This document shows, in pieces, positions 41,641-50,809 of a DNA stretch of 64,000 nt. Source of the DNA: HXMU1428-3 sp965215715. Its GTDB lineage: Bacteria > Pseudomonadota > Alphaproteobacteria > Rhizobiales > HXMU1428-3. The notes beneath the pieces are model-generated. The model did no database searches, was not told where the DNA came from, and saw nothing but the letters and a program-made list of their open reading frames with translations. Location of the stretch: NCBI GenBank assembly GCA_965215715.1, contig OZ244129.1, positions 558,001-622,000 on the forward strand. Direction: 5' to 3'. Each line of letters begins with the position of its first letter. The first letter of the stretch is position 1. Position numbers and translations under genes: made by a program.

Positions 41641-41683
41641 GTGCGCTCATAGAAATTATGGGGGGGGGGTGTTCTATGAGCAC
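41641..41683. other. Second hairpin with a G10 tract in the loop
   Basis: CTCATAGAA (41646-41654) pairs perfectly with TTCTATGAG (41672-41680), extended by GTG/CAC with a 2-nt bulge. The loop holds ten consecutive G on the plus strand. It lies 16 bp after the pomB stop. Homopolymer tracts of this length are rare in the rest of the window. Confidence 0.75.
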
Positions 41684-41698
41684 GACAAACAAATGAGT

Positions 41699-42568
41699 TT
41701 ATTTCTTATCCTTTCGCTTTAGAGAATGCTCAACCGGTAATGGTGGTTTTTCCGACATGATTAAAATGGAGATGCGGCGGTTGGCAGCTAAAAATGGGTC
41801 TTCTGGAAATAGGGGCTCAATATCTGCTTTGCCACCGATTTCATAAAAACGCTCATGGGGAATACCATTTTCAGACAAGATCCGGCGGGCTGTCTTTGCT
41901 CGATCAGACGATAAATCCCATAATGAAGATCCGGGATCGGAATACATCCTGTTGGCGTCAGTGTGCCCCATGATTTTCAAACGATTGGGAAGTCGTTTTA
42001 CAATTGGTGCCATGGCGGCCAGTAATTTGCGGGTGTGCTCGTAAGGCCGGCTGGATTCTTTTGGAAACATGGAGCGGGCTTCTTGGTCAATCAATTGAAT
42101 GTGGAGGCCTTCTGGGGTTTCCTCAATCATAATGTGGCTAGAAAGGTGCGTGATTTCAGGCATTTCCTGCCAGGCCTGGCGCAAAGAGGCTGCTGCCAAT
42201 GCAAATTGGCGCGGGCGCTCGATCTCATTTTTTTCAATATCGTGCGTGTTGGCCTCAGGCCCTTGCTTGCTGTTTTGATCATGACGGATGTTGGCGTAGT
42301 CGGTGTCATTCTGTTTTGCAACAGGGCCAATTTGTTTGACATATTTGCGCACGGGTGCGCCTTCAATTTCAATCATGCCCGCTTTACGGTTGACAAACTG
42401 AATGCCAAAGGCATCTTTCATTGACCCGGCCACAACTTGCAGCTTTTCTTTATCTTGAATGGAAAAAGAGATCAGCAATACAAAGAAACAAACCAGGATG
42501 GACATGAGGTCAGCAAAGGTGACCATATACTCTGGTATGCCTGCATCACCTCCTTTTTTCTTACCCAT
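41699..42568 (-). CDS. Flagellar stator protein, MotB/PomB family
   Basis: The protein has one N-terminal membrane helix with the ion-binding Asp (YMVTFADLMSILVCFFVLLISFS, about residues 14-36) and a C-terminal OmpA-like peptidoglycan-binding domain (IMGHTDANRMYSD, SSDRAKTARRILSENGIP, NRRISILIM). The CFFVLL string and the partner gene type are those of PomB (sodium-driven) rather than the enteric MotB. The segment between (residues 60-170) is a charged plug/linker. It is downstream of pomA by 36 bp; together they form the torque-generating stator. Confidence 0.9.
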   Translation of the reverse strand: MGKKKGGDAGIPEYMVTFADLMSILVCFFVLLISFSIQDKEKLQVVAGSMKDAFGIQFVNRKAGMIEIEGAPVRKYVKQIGPVAKQNDTDYANIRHDQNSKQGPEANTHDIEKNEIERPRQFALAAASLRQAWQEMPEITHLSSHIMIEETPEGLHIQLIDQEARSMFPKESSRPYEHTRKLLAAMAPIVKRLPNRLKIMGHTDANRMYSDPGSSLWDLSSDRAKTARRILSENGIPHERFYEIGGKADIEPLFPEDPFLAANRRISILIMSEKPPLPVEHSLKRKDKK

Positions 42569-42604
42569 GGGTCCCCTCCAAAGAGCTTGGTCGTTTGCTC
42601 GGTC

Positions 42605-43372
42605 TTAAGCTGCTTCAGCCGCGGTGGCTTTTTGTTTGGCAGTCATATAAGTTTCTAGCATTTCACGAATGAGTGCTGGTGATTTGTTCTCTCTTAATTG
42701 CATGACACCATCGATTACCAAAGATTGCTTTAATTCTTCGATTGCAATTTTGTTTGATAGCTTGTCAGCAAGAGGTAGCGCCACAAGGTTTGCAAGTAGC
42801 GCACCGTAGAGCGTGGTTAATAGGGCTACAGCCATAGCTGGGCCAATGGCGGCTGGGTCATCCATGTTGGAAAGCATTTGTACAAGACCAACGATGGTTC
42901 CAATCATCCCAAAAGCCGGGCCAGCATCGCCAAGCATTTTGTAAACTCGTTGTGCTTCTTCAAGTCGCTCAATATATAGGTCTCGTTCTTTTTCCATGGT
43001 TTCACGCATGAAGTCTTCATCATACCCATCTGCAACATATTGTGTTCCCTTCTTTAGAAACTCATCGCTTATATCAACGCCCTCTAAACCCAATGGGCCT
43101 TCTTTGCGGATGATGTCAGCCAAGTTGCAAATTTCATTGGTGACATCAACGGGGCTGACATTTTTATGGGTAAATGCAACTTTGCCACCAAGGGCTAAAG
43201 AGGAAAATACGTTTGCGAGGGGGAAGCGCATGATCGTGGCGGCAAAGCCCCCACCAAATACGATTAAAATTGAAGGTATGTTCACAAAGGTATCAAGTGA
43301 ACCACCTGATAAAATCGCATACATAACAATGCCAATACCGGCAATCATTCCTGCAATTGTTGCTATATCCAT
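42605..43372 (-). CDS. Flagellar stator protein, MotA/PomA family
   Basis: PomA/MotA forms the ion channel with PomB/MotB. The 255-residue length and order of four membrane helices match PomA: MDIATIAGMIAGIGIVMYAI, a second helix near residue 30, then helices in GMIGTIVGLVQMLSNMDDPA and AIGPAMAVALLTTLYGALLANL. The run MLSNMDDPAAIGPAMAVALL is almost the sequence of Vibrio PomA as I recall. MotA of Rhizobium is longer. This suggests sodium-driven rotation, consistent with marine life; ion choice is inference. Confidence 0.9.
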   Translation of the reverse strand: MDIATIAGMIAGIGIVMYAILSGGSLDTFVNIPSILIVFGGGFAATIMRFPLANVFSSLALGGKVAFTHKNVSPVDVTNEICNLADIIRKEGPLGLEGVDISDEFLKKGTQYVADGYDEDFMRETMEKERDLYIERLEEAQRVYKMLGDAGPAFGMIGTIVGLVQMLSNMDDPAAIGPAMAVALLTTLYGALLANLVALPLADKLSNKIAIEELKQSLVIDGVMQLRENKSPALIREMLETYMTAKQKATAAEAA

Positions 43373-43704
43373 ATCGAATTACCCCAACCCAATTCAAACA
43401 TTCACTTATATCGATCCTGCCTAGATGCGATTTTTTTAAGTGCACACGTTGATCATTTGAGTATTAGTTTAGGGAATTGTTCTAAATTTAGGCTAAAGTA
43501 ACGTGGTTAAATTTACTGATTTTTTTGTTTCAAGATGACACAATAGTTGAGCTTTTGAGGCTGAAATGGGTTGTTTGGACTTAAAAGTTACTCAACTCTT
43601 ACTAATTGTTGCACAAATTGCCTATGCCGTTGAAAATTATAACGCTCCATTAACCATAATCCGTCACTTTAAAAGGTGTTGGAAGTTGCGTTGTTGTTTA
43701 TGTG
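43373..43704. other. 332-bp gap between pomA and the beta-barrel gene
   Basis: No gene supported. This AT-rich stretch must contain the divergent promoters for the stator operon and the outer-membrane protein. No clear operator, CtrA site or hairpin stands out. An open frame at 43566-43835 overlaps the real gene in another frame and has no similarity to anything. Confidence 0.5.
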
Positions 43705-45702
43705 ATGGAGTGTCTTGTGCGCGTTCAGTGTTTTCATGTTGCTTTTCTCGTTTTTTGGACGAGCTTTGTGTTGATGAGTTTGGCCCCTGTTTCCGCTCAG
43801 GCTCAAGAAATTCGACCTTTTTCTCAAGAAGGTGAAATTGTTTTACGCGGTCAGGTTGATGATTTTCGCAATTCTAATGCTGAGGAAGATCAATCTGATA
43901 ACCTTAGACAAAACAATACCCTTTCCTTTGAAGATCAAATTCAACAGTCTTTAGAGCCACTTTTGCCCGAAGCGATCAATCGTGAGCGAGGGGGGCAAGA
44001 GTTTTCTGATGAACTTTTTGATGACCGCCGGCTTGGTGAAGATCGGTTTGAAGCTCGAGGGGGGGATGAGAGCAGCGATGAAGTGCGCCAAGCTCGTCGC
44101 CGCCGTCAGTTTGAAGCACGCCAGCAAGGTGGGCGTGATGATAGGCGCGCAGGAGCAAGGACAGGCTTGCCAGGTGACGATACCCAAATTGATGAAGGTG
44201 ACATTGCGCAATTGGAGGGGCGTGATCAACAAGTAGGGCAAGATCGTGAGAGGCAAGGTTCTTTTGAAGATGATTTTTTAATTGCTGAGCGTGAGATGGA
44301 GCAAGAAGAGCGCGCTTTGGAGGGCGAGGGGCAACAAGGTTTAGAAGACCTGGATCAGCAAAACCAGCAACAAGTTGGATTGACGGAGCAAGGAGCCAAT
44401 GCAGCGAGATTTAATCAACGGGCACTGCGCCAGTTGCGAGGGCAAGGGGGGCAACAAAACAATCGATTGCAACGCCAATTGCCTGGGTTAGCGGGGCAAA
44501 CTCAAGATCAGTTTAATCAAGATGATAATGATATTACCGGCTCTATTCGTCCTAATGCGCAAGAGGACATTTATGCGCAAGAGGGGAAACGTTTGGGCAG
44601 CTTTTTGTTGTTTTCAGAAATAACCATATCTGGACTTGTGAGTGATAATCCGACGGCTTCTCCTGATAATGGGCCTGGGGATGAAGCGATTGAAATATTG
44701 CCCCGCTTTTTGTTGCGCTCTGATTGGGTGCGCCATGAGTTAGCCTTTGAGGGACAATTGACCAAAAGTTATTATGATGAATTAACTTCAGAAAATGTTG
44801 AAGCCTGGTTTTTGACCGCAAGGGGACGGCTTGATATCCAAAATAATCATTTTTTAGAGCTTGAAGGGCGCATAGAAGATGCACAAGATGACCGAGGTGA
44901 TGTTGATGATTTGAACACAGATGCTGAATTGACAACGTTTCGCACGATGGCTTTGAGCGCTCTTTATAATTATGAGTGGAACCGGACAACGTTGCAATTA
45001 AATGGTTCTATTACCGATTATGATTATGAAGATGCGGTCAATTCGCTTGGGGTTGTATTTAACAATGATGATCAGGACTATTTAGAATCCCAAGGGTCTG
45101 TGCGTTTGGCTTATACCTTTCATCCCCGGTTGTATGTGTATGGCCAAACCGGCTATGAAGCGCGCGATTATGATGCGCGTGTGGATGACAATGGTTTTCA
45201 AAGAGGCAGCGAGGGCACTTCAGTGGAAGTGGGGGCAATATATGAAATCAGTTCGCGCATTCGATTTGCCGCTTCTATTGGACATCAATGGTTGAATGCA
45301 GACGAGGCGCGTTTTGTTGATGTTAAAGAGGTTATTTATAGCGCGGCTTTAACGTATCATTTGTTTGATAAGACGACCTTAGTGATAAGCACCCAAAGAG
45401 ATGTTGAAGGCACAGACCTTGATGGAACGATAGGCTTGGTTGAGACACAATATAGTGCAACACTCACCCATTATTTTCGCCCTCACATTCGTATGGTGGG
45501 GCAAGTTGCTTTTGAAGAGGAAGAGTATCCAGGTGTTGATGTTGAACAAGATACTTTTACGGCAGAATTAGAATTGCAATATATCTTTAATCGCCATGTG
45601 CGGCTGTTGGCCAGTTATGAATTTTCTGATGTGAGCACCAATGATGCTGGTGGTGATTATCAAGAAAATGTCTTTCGGCTTGGGCTTAATTTGCGTCCTT
45701 AG
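43705..45702 (+). CDS. Outer-membrane beta-barrel protein with long charged N-terminal region
   Basis: A signal peptide (VAFLVFWTSFVLMSLAPVSA, cleaved near AQA) is followed by about 240 residues rich in Gln, Arg, Glu, Asp and Gly (residues about 40-290) with low-complexity runs such as EEDDFLIAEREMEQEE-like text, and then a 370-residue beta-barrel of the BBP2_2 type (SEITISGLVSDNPT..., repeated aromatic strands, terminal LGLNLRP). This type is common next to polysaccharide export genes in Hyphomicrobiales. The disordered arm may face the periplasm and interact with other proteins. Start ATG 43705; GTG 43702 is alternative. Confidence 0.85.
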   Translation: MECLVRVQCFHVAFLVFWTSFVLMSLAPVSAQAQEIRPFSQEGEIVLRGQVDDFRNSNAEEDQSDNLRQNNTLSFEDQIQQSLEPLLPEAINRERGGQEFSDELFDDRRLGEDRFEARGGDESSDEVRQARRRRQFEARQQGGRDDRRAGARTGLPGDDTQIDEGDIAQLEGRDQQVGQDRERQGSFEDDFLIAEREMEQEERALEGEGQQGLEDLDQQNQQQVGLTEQGANAARFNQRALRQLRGQGGQQNNRLQRQLPGLAGQTQDQFNQDDNDITGSIRPNAQEDIYAQEGKRLGSFLLFSEITISGLVSDNPTASPDNGPGDEAIEILPRFLLRSDWVRHELAFEGQLTKSYYDELTSENVEAWFLTARGRLDIQNNHFLELEGRIEDAQDDRGDVDDLNTDAELTTFRTMALSALYNYEWNRTTLQLNGSITDYDYEDAVNSLGVVFNNDDQDYLESQGSVRLAYTFHPRLYVYGQTGYEARDYDARVDDNGFQRGSEGTSVEVGAIYEISSRIRFAASIGHQWLNADEARFVDVKEVIYSAALTYHLFDKTTLVISTQRDVEGTDLDGTIGLVETQYSATLTHYFRPHIRMVGQVAFEEEEYPGVDVEQDTFTAELELQYIFNRHVRLLASYEFSDVSTNDAGGDYQENVFRLGLNLRP

Positions 45703-45716
45703 GGGTTATCTATTTT

Positions 45717-46592
45717 TTAATCTACCAATTGGCGAATGGCATTGCGAAAGTCTTGGCCGATATCATCGCGTGACAAAGCAAAGGCGACGTTGGCGGCCAA
45801 AAAACCGATTTTAGAGCCACAATCAAAACTGCGCCCTTCATAAGCGCAGGCATAGAAATCTTGGGTGTCCATCAGGGTTTTCATCGCGTCAGTTAGTTGA
45901 ATTTCGCCGCCGGCCCCTTTGGTTTGTGTGGCCAGAATGTCAAAAATTTCAGGTTGTAAGATATAACGGCCCATAATGATAAGATTGGAAGGGGCTGTTC
46001 CGGGGGCTGGTTTTTCAACCATGCCGTCAATTTTTAACTCTTGCTTGTCGGCAATGCTTACAACACCATATTGTGATGTTTGATCTGGGGCGACTTCTTC
46101 AACAGCTAAAATGTTGCCCCCGTTTTTTTCGTAAATGTCCATCATTTGAGCCATGCAACCTTTATCTGGTCCCTGAACAAGGACGTCAGGTAACAGTAGG
46201 GCAAAAGGTTCGTTGCCAACGAGGTCACGGGCGCACCAAACGGCATGACCTAAACCTTTGGGGGATTGCTGGCGTGTATAGCTGGTTTGACCTGCTTTTG
46301 GGAGTAGGTCATTTAGCATGTCTAATTGTTCAATTTTACCGCGTTCTTGCAGCGTTGTTTCCAGTTCAACCTGTTTGTCAAAATGATCCTCAATAACGGT
46401 TTTGTTGCGCCCTGTAACAAAAATAAAATGCTCAATGCCGGCGGCGCGCGCTTCGTCTACCACATGTTGAATGATCGGGCGATCAACGATGGTTAGCATT
46501 TCTTTTGGCATGGCTTTTGTTGCTGGTAAAAAGCGAGTACCAAGGCCAGCAACTGGTAAAACGGCTTTCCTTATTTTTTGAGATGAAGACAC
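45717..46592 (-). CDS. galU: UTP-glucose-1-phosphate uridylyltransferase
   Basis: GalU makes UDP-glucose for surface polysaccharides. The nucleotidyltransferase signature KAVLPVAGLGTRFLPATKAM is at the N-terminus, with KEMLTIVDRPIIQHVVDEA and VEKPAPGTAPSNL following. I start it at GTG 46592 (about 291 residues) because CAGGGGC precedes it at a good distance, while the frame extends to 46673 with no similarity. It is convergent with the beta-barrel gene and lies opposite galE, with which it shares a pathway (UDP-glucose/UDP-galactose). Confidence 0.95.
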   Translation of the reverse strand: MSSSQKIRKAVLPVAGLGTRFLPATKAMPKEMLTIVDRPIIQHVVDEARAAGIEHFIFVTGRNKTVIEDHFDKQVELETTLQERGKIEQLDMLNDLLPKAGQTSYTRQQSPKGLGHAVWCARDLVGNEPFALLLPDVLVQGPDKGCMAQMMDIYEKNGGNILAVEEVAPDQTSQYGVVSIADKQELKIDGMVEKPAPGTAPSNLIIMGRYILQPEIFDILATQTKGAGGEIQLTDAMKTLMDTQDFYACAYEGRSFDCGSKIGFLAANVAFALSRDDIGQDFRNAIRQLVD

Positions 46593-46920
46593 TGTTTTGC
46601 CCCTGAAACATGGAAAAGAAAGGTCGTATGACGTTAATTTCAATGTCATAGAGAAATCATTGATAAAAAGCAATCAAGAATTTTTACCCTTTTTATACTG
46701 TGTTATTAGCAACCCATTTATTAATGGTTTGTTTGCTATCTTTGTAAGAGCAAAGAAAAATTGTTGTTTTTTTAGAGTACTCGATGGTTTTTGGCTTGGT
46801 TATTGCTTTCCTTTGTTTAATTATGAGAGAACAATGATATTGAAAATAAAAGCATGCTATATCTATTGTTTGTGGGCAGAATCTAAAGCATTTGCTTTGT
46901 TTATTGAAAGGTGCATTTAA
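46593..46920. other. 328-bp AT-rich gap between galU and galE
   Basis: The gap is strongly AT rich and shows no gene, repeat or tRNA. It should contain the divergent promoters of galU and galE. A stretch at 46660-46780 is almost pure A/T, which may be an UP-element or curved DNA, but this is not proven. Confidence 0.5.
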
Positions 46921-47913
46921 ATGGCGGTTTTGGTGACTGGTGGTGCTGGCTTTATTGGCAGCCATACTGCCTTAGCTCTATGTGAGCGCGGTGAGCAGGT
47001 TGTTGTGTTAGATAATCTGTCAACCGGATTTGAATGGGCGGTTCCTGAAGGGGTAAAATTGGTTGTTGGCGATATTGGCGATCAAAAGCTGGTTGAAACC
47101 GTGATTTTAACCCATGGGATTACAGCGATTATCCATTTTGCTGGTTCCATTGTTGTGCCTGAGTCAATTGAAGATCCGCTGGGATATTATCATAATAATA
47201 CAGCGAAAACCCGTGATCTGTTGGAGGTTGCGGTTGCCAATAGGGTCAACAATTTCATCTTTTCTTCGACAGCGGCTGTTTATGGAATTCCTGAGCACAA
47301 CCCGGTAAATGAAGAGGCTCCTCTGGCTCCGATCTCGCCTTATGGCACTTCAAAAATGATGACGGAATTGATGTTGCGCGATACGGCTGTTGCCACTGAT
47401 TTAAATTATGTTGCATTGCGTTATTTCAATGTAGCCGGTGCTGACCCTCAGGGGCGCACAGGTCAATCGACGCCAAAGGCGACCCATTTGATTAAAGTGG
47501 CGGCAGAGGTCGTGCATGGACCTCGTACGCAGATGAGTGTGTTTGGACAAGACTATCCAACCAAAGATGGGTCTTGTGTGCGGGACTATATTCACGTGTC
47601 TGACTTGGCGAATGCACATTGTATGGCATTGGATTATTTACGTGAACAGGGAAAATCGCGCATCTTTAATTGTGGTTATGGGCAAGGTTTTAGCGTTTTG
47701 GATGTGATTGAAACCGTTAAAGACGTTTCTCAAATTGATTTTCCTGTTCACATAACTGATCGTCGTCCTGGTGATCCAGCTGAGTTGGTGGCCGCTTCTG
47801 ATCGTATTCGACAGGAGTTAGGTTGGGAGCCGCAATATCAATCTTTGGAAACCATTGTGCGCCATGCTCTGGCTTGGGAAGAAAAACTTTCTGCTTTAAA
47901 ACAAGTGAGTTGA
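46921..47913 (+). CDS. galE: UDP-glucose 4-epimerase
   Basis: GalE interconverts UDP-glucose and UDP-galactose. The NAD-binding GGAGFIGSHTALAL is at the N-terminus, the catalytic Ser in FSSTAAVYG and the Tyr/Lys in PYGTSKMMTE, with ALRYFNVAGADPQGR and RDYIHVSDLANAH following. The 330-residue length fits. It follows a long leader and is followed by a weak hairpin terminator, then by two transglycosylases. Confidence 0.97.
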   Translation: MAVLVTGGAGFIGSHTALALCERGEQVVVLDNLSTGFEWAVPEGVKLVVGDIGDQKLVETVILTHGITAIIHFAGSIVVPESIEDPLGYYHNNTAKTRDLLEVAVANRVNNFIFSSTAAVYGIPEHNPVNEEAPLAPISPYGTSKMMTELMLRDTAVATDLNYVALRYFNVAGADPQGRTGQSTPKATHLIKVAAEVVHGPRTQMSVFGQDYPTKDGSCVRDYIHVSDLANAHCMALDYLREQGKSRIFNCGYGQGFSVLDVIETVKDVSQIDFPVHITDRRPGDPAELVAASDRIRQELGWEPQYQSLETIVRHALAWEEKLSALKQVS

Positions 47914-47927
47914 TCCTTTGCTGTCTC

Positions 47928-47960
47928 GCCTCTCTTTACAAACAGCGTAAGGGAGGCTTT
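47928..47960 (+). terminator. Imperfect hairpin after galE
   Basis: GCCTCTCTTTAC and GTAAGGGAGGC pair with one bulge and one mismatch around a short loop, followed by TTTAATT. The weak T-tract suggests partial termination, so readthrough into the transglycosylase genes is possible. Confidence 0.5.
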
Positions 47961-48004
47961 AATTCTGATACAAAAGTGATTTGCTATTTGCATCGGGGAA
48001 AAAT

Positions 48005-49387
48005 TTGGTCACCTTTCCGCAATTGGGCCGAGCGCGTGCTCTGGCAGTTTTGTTTCTGTTTGCTTCATTTTTAGTTTTAAACCTTTGTCCCCTACCTGAA
48101 CGTGCTTTGGCGCAATCCAAACAGGACCAAGCGTTACGTGTTTGGAAAGTTCAGCTTTGGGATAAGGCTAAGCGAATGGGAATTTCCCGCTCTACATTTG
48201 ATGCGGCTCTCAAAAATACAGTTCCCAATTATAAGCTGCCGCGCGTTCGCACTCATGCAAGTTGGAAGCGCTTGGCTGCGCAAGACAAGCGCATTGCCAA
48301 AGCCAAACCTTTGGCTGATGGCAAATTACCGGCTTCTTGTTATCGCCCGCGGCAAAAAGAATTTTTGTTTCCCACCTCGTATTTTCCCAAAGACTATTTA
48401 GAGCGCCTCGTGGTGAAAGGCAAAACTTTGCGGGCGAAATATCGCACTGTGTTTGCAAAAATAGAGCGTCAGTTTGGTGTTGATATGCGCGCCGTGTTGG
48501 GTATTTGGGGGCGGGAGACAGCTTATGGGCAGGCTAAGAACAAGCAAGATGGTATTCGTACCTGGTTGTCTTTGGCTTATGCGGGAACGCCTGGCAAGCG
48601 GGACGTATATGAACAAAATTTGCTTTATGCGCTGCAGTTTATTGATCAGGGGCATATTGCATTGTCCAAATATAAAACCACATTTGCCGGGGCCACGGGC
48701 TATCCGCAATTTACGCCGGATGTTTTTGCACTTTATGCGGTCGATTTTGATGGCGATGGGCGCAAGGATATTTGGAACAGTGTGCCTGATGCCTTGGCAT
48801 CAGCGGCCAACTATTTAAAGGGCATTGGGTGGCAAGCTGGGCAAGGGTGGGGCTATGAAGTGGTTGTGCCCCAAGGGTTCAATTGTGCCGATGAGGGACC
48901 AAATGGGCGCAAAAATGTGGCTGAGTGGAAAAAGCTTGGGGTACGGCGCGTGAAAGGGCCATCGGGCAAAGCATTGCCTTTTCCCGATCTTGCGCAACAG
49001 GTTCAATTTGTGGCCCCTGCTGGTATGTTGGGCCCGAAATTTTTGGTGACTGAAAACTTTGAAGTGTTTCGCCGTTATAACAAGGCTGACTTGTATGCGT
49101 TATTTGTTGGTCATTTAGGAGATCGGATTTGGTGCCGTGGGGGGGCTCAACGGTGTGGATTTAAAGCCGGTTGGCCGCAAAAAGATAGGTTTAACTTTTC
49201 CCGCAAGCGCATTTGTGAAATGCAAATTTATTTAAAGCGCTCCGGGGCGTCTCAAGAAACGCCAGATGGTTTGTTTGGCGGCAAAACACGCAATGGCATT
49301 GGAAGCTATGAGCGCCTTGTTGGCAAACGTCCGACTTGTTTTCCGAGTAAGGACTTATTGGGTCAATTGCGCCGTACACAGCGTTGA
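48005..49387 (+). CDS. Lytic murein transglycosylase (MltB type), first copy
   Basis: MltB-type enzymes cleave the beta-1,4 bond of peptidoglycan and form 1,6-anhydro-MurNAc. After a signal peptide (ALAVLFLFASFLVLNLCPL), the catalytic Glu lies in WGRETAYGQ, followed by TWLSLAYAGTPGKRDVYE and AGATGYPQFTPDVFALYAVD. A C-terminal peptidoglycan-binding-like region (about 390-460) has the pattern ETPDGLFGGKTRNGI. I start it at TTG 48005 because GGGGAA lies seven bases before; a TTG at 47981 is in frame. The next gene is a paralogue. Confidence 0.92.
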   Translation: MVTFPQLGRARALAVLFLFASFLVLNLCPLPERALAQSKQDQALRVWKVQLWDKAKRMGISRSTFDAALKNTVPNYKLPRVRTHASWKRLAAQDKRIAKAKPLADGKLPASCYRPRQKEFLFPTSYFPKDYLERLVVKGKTLRAKYRTVFAKIERQFGVDMRAVLGIWGRETAYGQAKNKQDGIRTWLSLAYAGTPGKRDVYEQNLLYALQFIDQGHIALSKYKTTFAGATGYPQFTPDVFALYAVDFDGDGRKDIWNSVPDALASAANYLKGIGWQAGQGWGYEVVVPQGFNCADEGPNGRKNVAEWKKLGVRRVKGPSGKALPFPDLAQQVQFVAPAGMLGPKFLVTENFEVFRRYNKADLYALFVGHLGDRIWCRGGAQRCGFKAGWPQKDRFNFSRKRICEMQIYLKRSGASQETPDGLFGGKTRNGIGSYERLVGKRPTCFPSKDLLGQLRRTQR

Positions 49388-49529
49388 TATTGCACATCAT
49401 TGTTATTTTTTTCATGAAATAATGCGTGTTTGGACAAGAAATGGCCAATCTCTGTTTCTATCAGAAATTATGCTATAAATAAGTTTGATTTGTTTTAGAG
49501 TATGAATGTGACTTTAAACAGGAAAACAT

Positions 49530-50774
49530 ATGCAAAGACAAATGGTTGGCAAGCTACAGCAAGGGCGCACAAGTGACCTTTTTGGCCGGTGGTTGATTGG
49601 TATCACTGTTGGGCTGATGCTGGTGAGCTGTTTTACACCTCCCGTTCAAGCACAACAGGATTTTCGTCAATTCTTAGAAAGTTTTTGGCCGCAGGCGAAA
49701 CGCGCTGGGGTGAGCCGGTCTATGTTTTTACGTGCCATTGGTGGGCTCACACCGGATCCGTCCATTATGAAGGCTCAATCGTCTCAACCAGAGTTTGTGA
49801 GCCCGGTTTGGACGTATATTGAGCGGGCTGTTTCAGAAAAACGACTTGAGGCTGGCAAGATGGCCATGGCTGAGCATGAACAGCTGCTCAATAAGATAAG
49901 CGGCAAATATGGTGTTGAGAAACAGATCTTGTTGGCCATTTGGGGGTTAGAGAGCACCTTTGGGAAAAACAAGGGTGATAAAGATGTGATCCGCTCTTTG
50001 GCCACTATGGCCTATACAGGCAGACGCCGTACTTATGGGCGCAAACAACTTATTGCTGCGCTTAAAATTTTGCAAAAGGGTGACATTCACCTGAATGATT
50101 TTAGAGGCTCGTGGGCTGGCGCGATGGGGCATACACAATTTATCCCGACCACCTATAACCACTATGCTGTTGATTTTACAGGGGATGGAACCCGTGATGT
50201 TTGGAATTCTGTTGCCGATGCCTTGGCCTCCACCGCCAATTATTTGAAACGTTCTGGCTGGCAAACGGGCAAGACCTGGGGCTATGAAGTGGTGCTGCCC
50301 AAGGGGTATAATTATGCCGTTTCTGGGCTTGGTATTAAGAAAAATTTGAAGGCTTGGCAAAGGCTTGGGATTAAGCGGGTGAATGGGCGGGGGTTTCCGC
50401 GTCTTGGTGACCGGGCGGAATTGTTGTTGCCAGCAGGTGCGCGCGGGCCGGCCTTTTTGGTTTTAAAGAACTTTCGGGTTTTGATGCGTTATAATGTGTC
50501 TGTTTCCTATGTGTTGGCGGTGGGCCATTTGGGAGACCGGTTGTTGGGGTATGGGCCGTTTGTGCAGCCTTGGCCGAAACAAGACCGGCTGTTAAAATAT
50601 GTGGAGCAGAAGGAAATTCAGGTTCGGCTGAAACAAAAGGGCTATAAAATCGGCAAAATTGACGGTAAGATTGGCGGGCGGACCAAAAGAGCGCTACGCG
50701 CCTATCAGAGGCGGGTTGGTGTGCCAGCAGATGGGCACCCGACTTATGCGATCTTGGAACAATTGCGCCGGTAA
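49530..50774 (+). CDS. Lytic murein transglycosylase (MltB type), second copy with PG-binding domain
   Basis: A paralogue of the previous gene: signal peptide (LLIGITVGLMLVSCFTPPV-like, with a possible lipobox LVSC), catalytic Glu in WGLESTFGK, and AGAMGHTQFIPTTYNHYAVD. The C-terminal PG_binding_1 domain is clear (QVRLKQKGYKIGKIDGKIGG). Both copies keep the family length. Tandem copies of soluble and possibly anchored transglycosylases beside galU/galE and DUF459 suggest an envelope-maturation cluster. Confidence 0.93.
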   Translation: MQRQMVGKLQQGRTSDLFGRWLIGITVGLMLVSCFTPPVQAQQDFRQFLESFWPQAKRAGVSRSMFLRAIGGLTPDPSIMKAQSSQPEFVSPVWTYIERAVSEKRLEAGKMAMAEHEQLLNKISGKYGVEKQILLAIWGLESTFGKNKGDKDVIRSLATMAYTGRRRTYGRKQLIAALKILQKGDIHLNDFRGSWAGAMGHTQFIPTTYNHYAVDFTGDGTRDVWNSVADALASTANYLKRSGWQTGKTWGYEVVLPKGYNYAVSGLGIKKNLKAWQRLGIKRVNGRGFPRLGDRAELLLPAGARGPAFLVLKNFRVLMRYNVSVSYVLAVGHLGDRLLGYGPFVQPWPKQDRLLKYVEQKEIQVRLKQKGYKIGKIDGKIGGRTKRALRAYQRRVGVPADGHPTYAILEQLRR

Positions 50775-50809
50775 TTTTTTTGCTGGAGCTGTGAAACGTC
50801 TTGAGATGG

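Noticed and set aside
43566..43835. Open frame at the start of the beta-barrel region
   Set aside because: It overlaps the real signal-peptide gene in another frame and has no coherent features.
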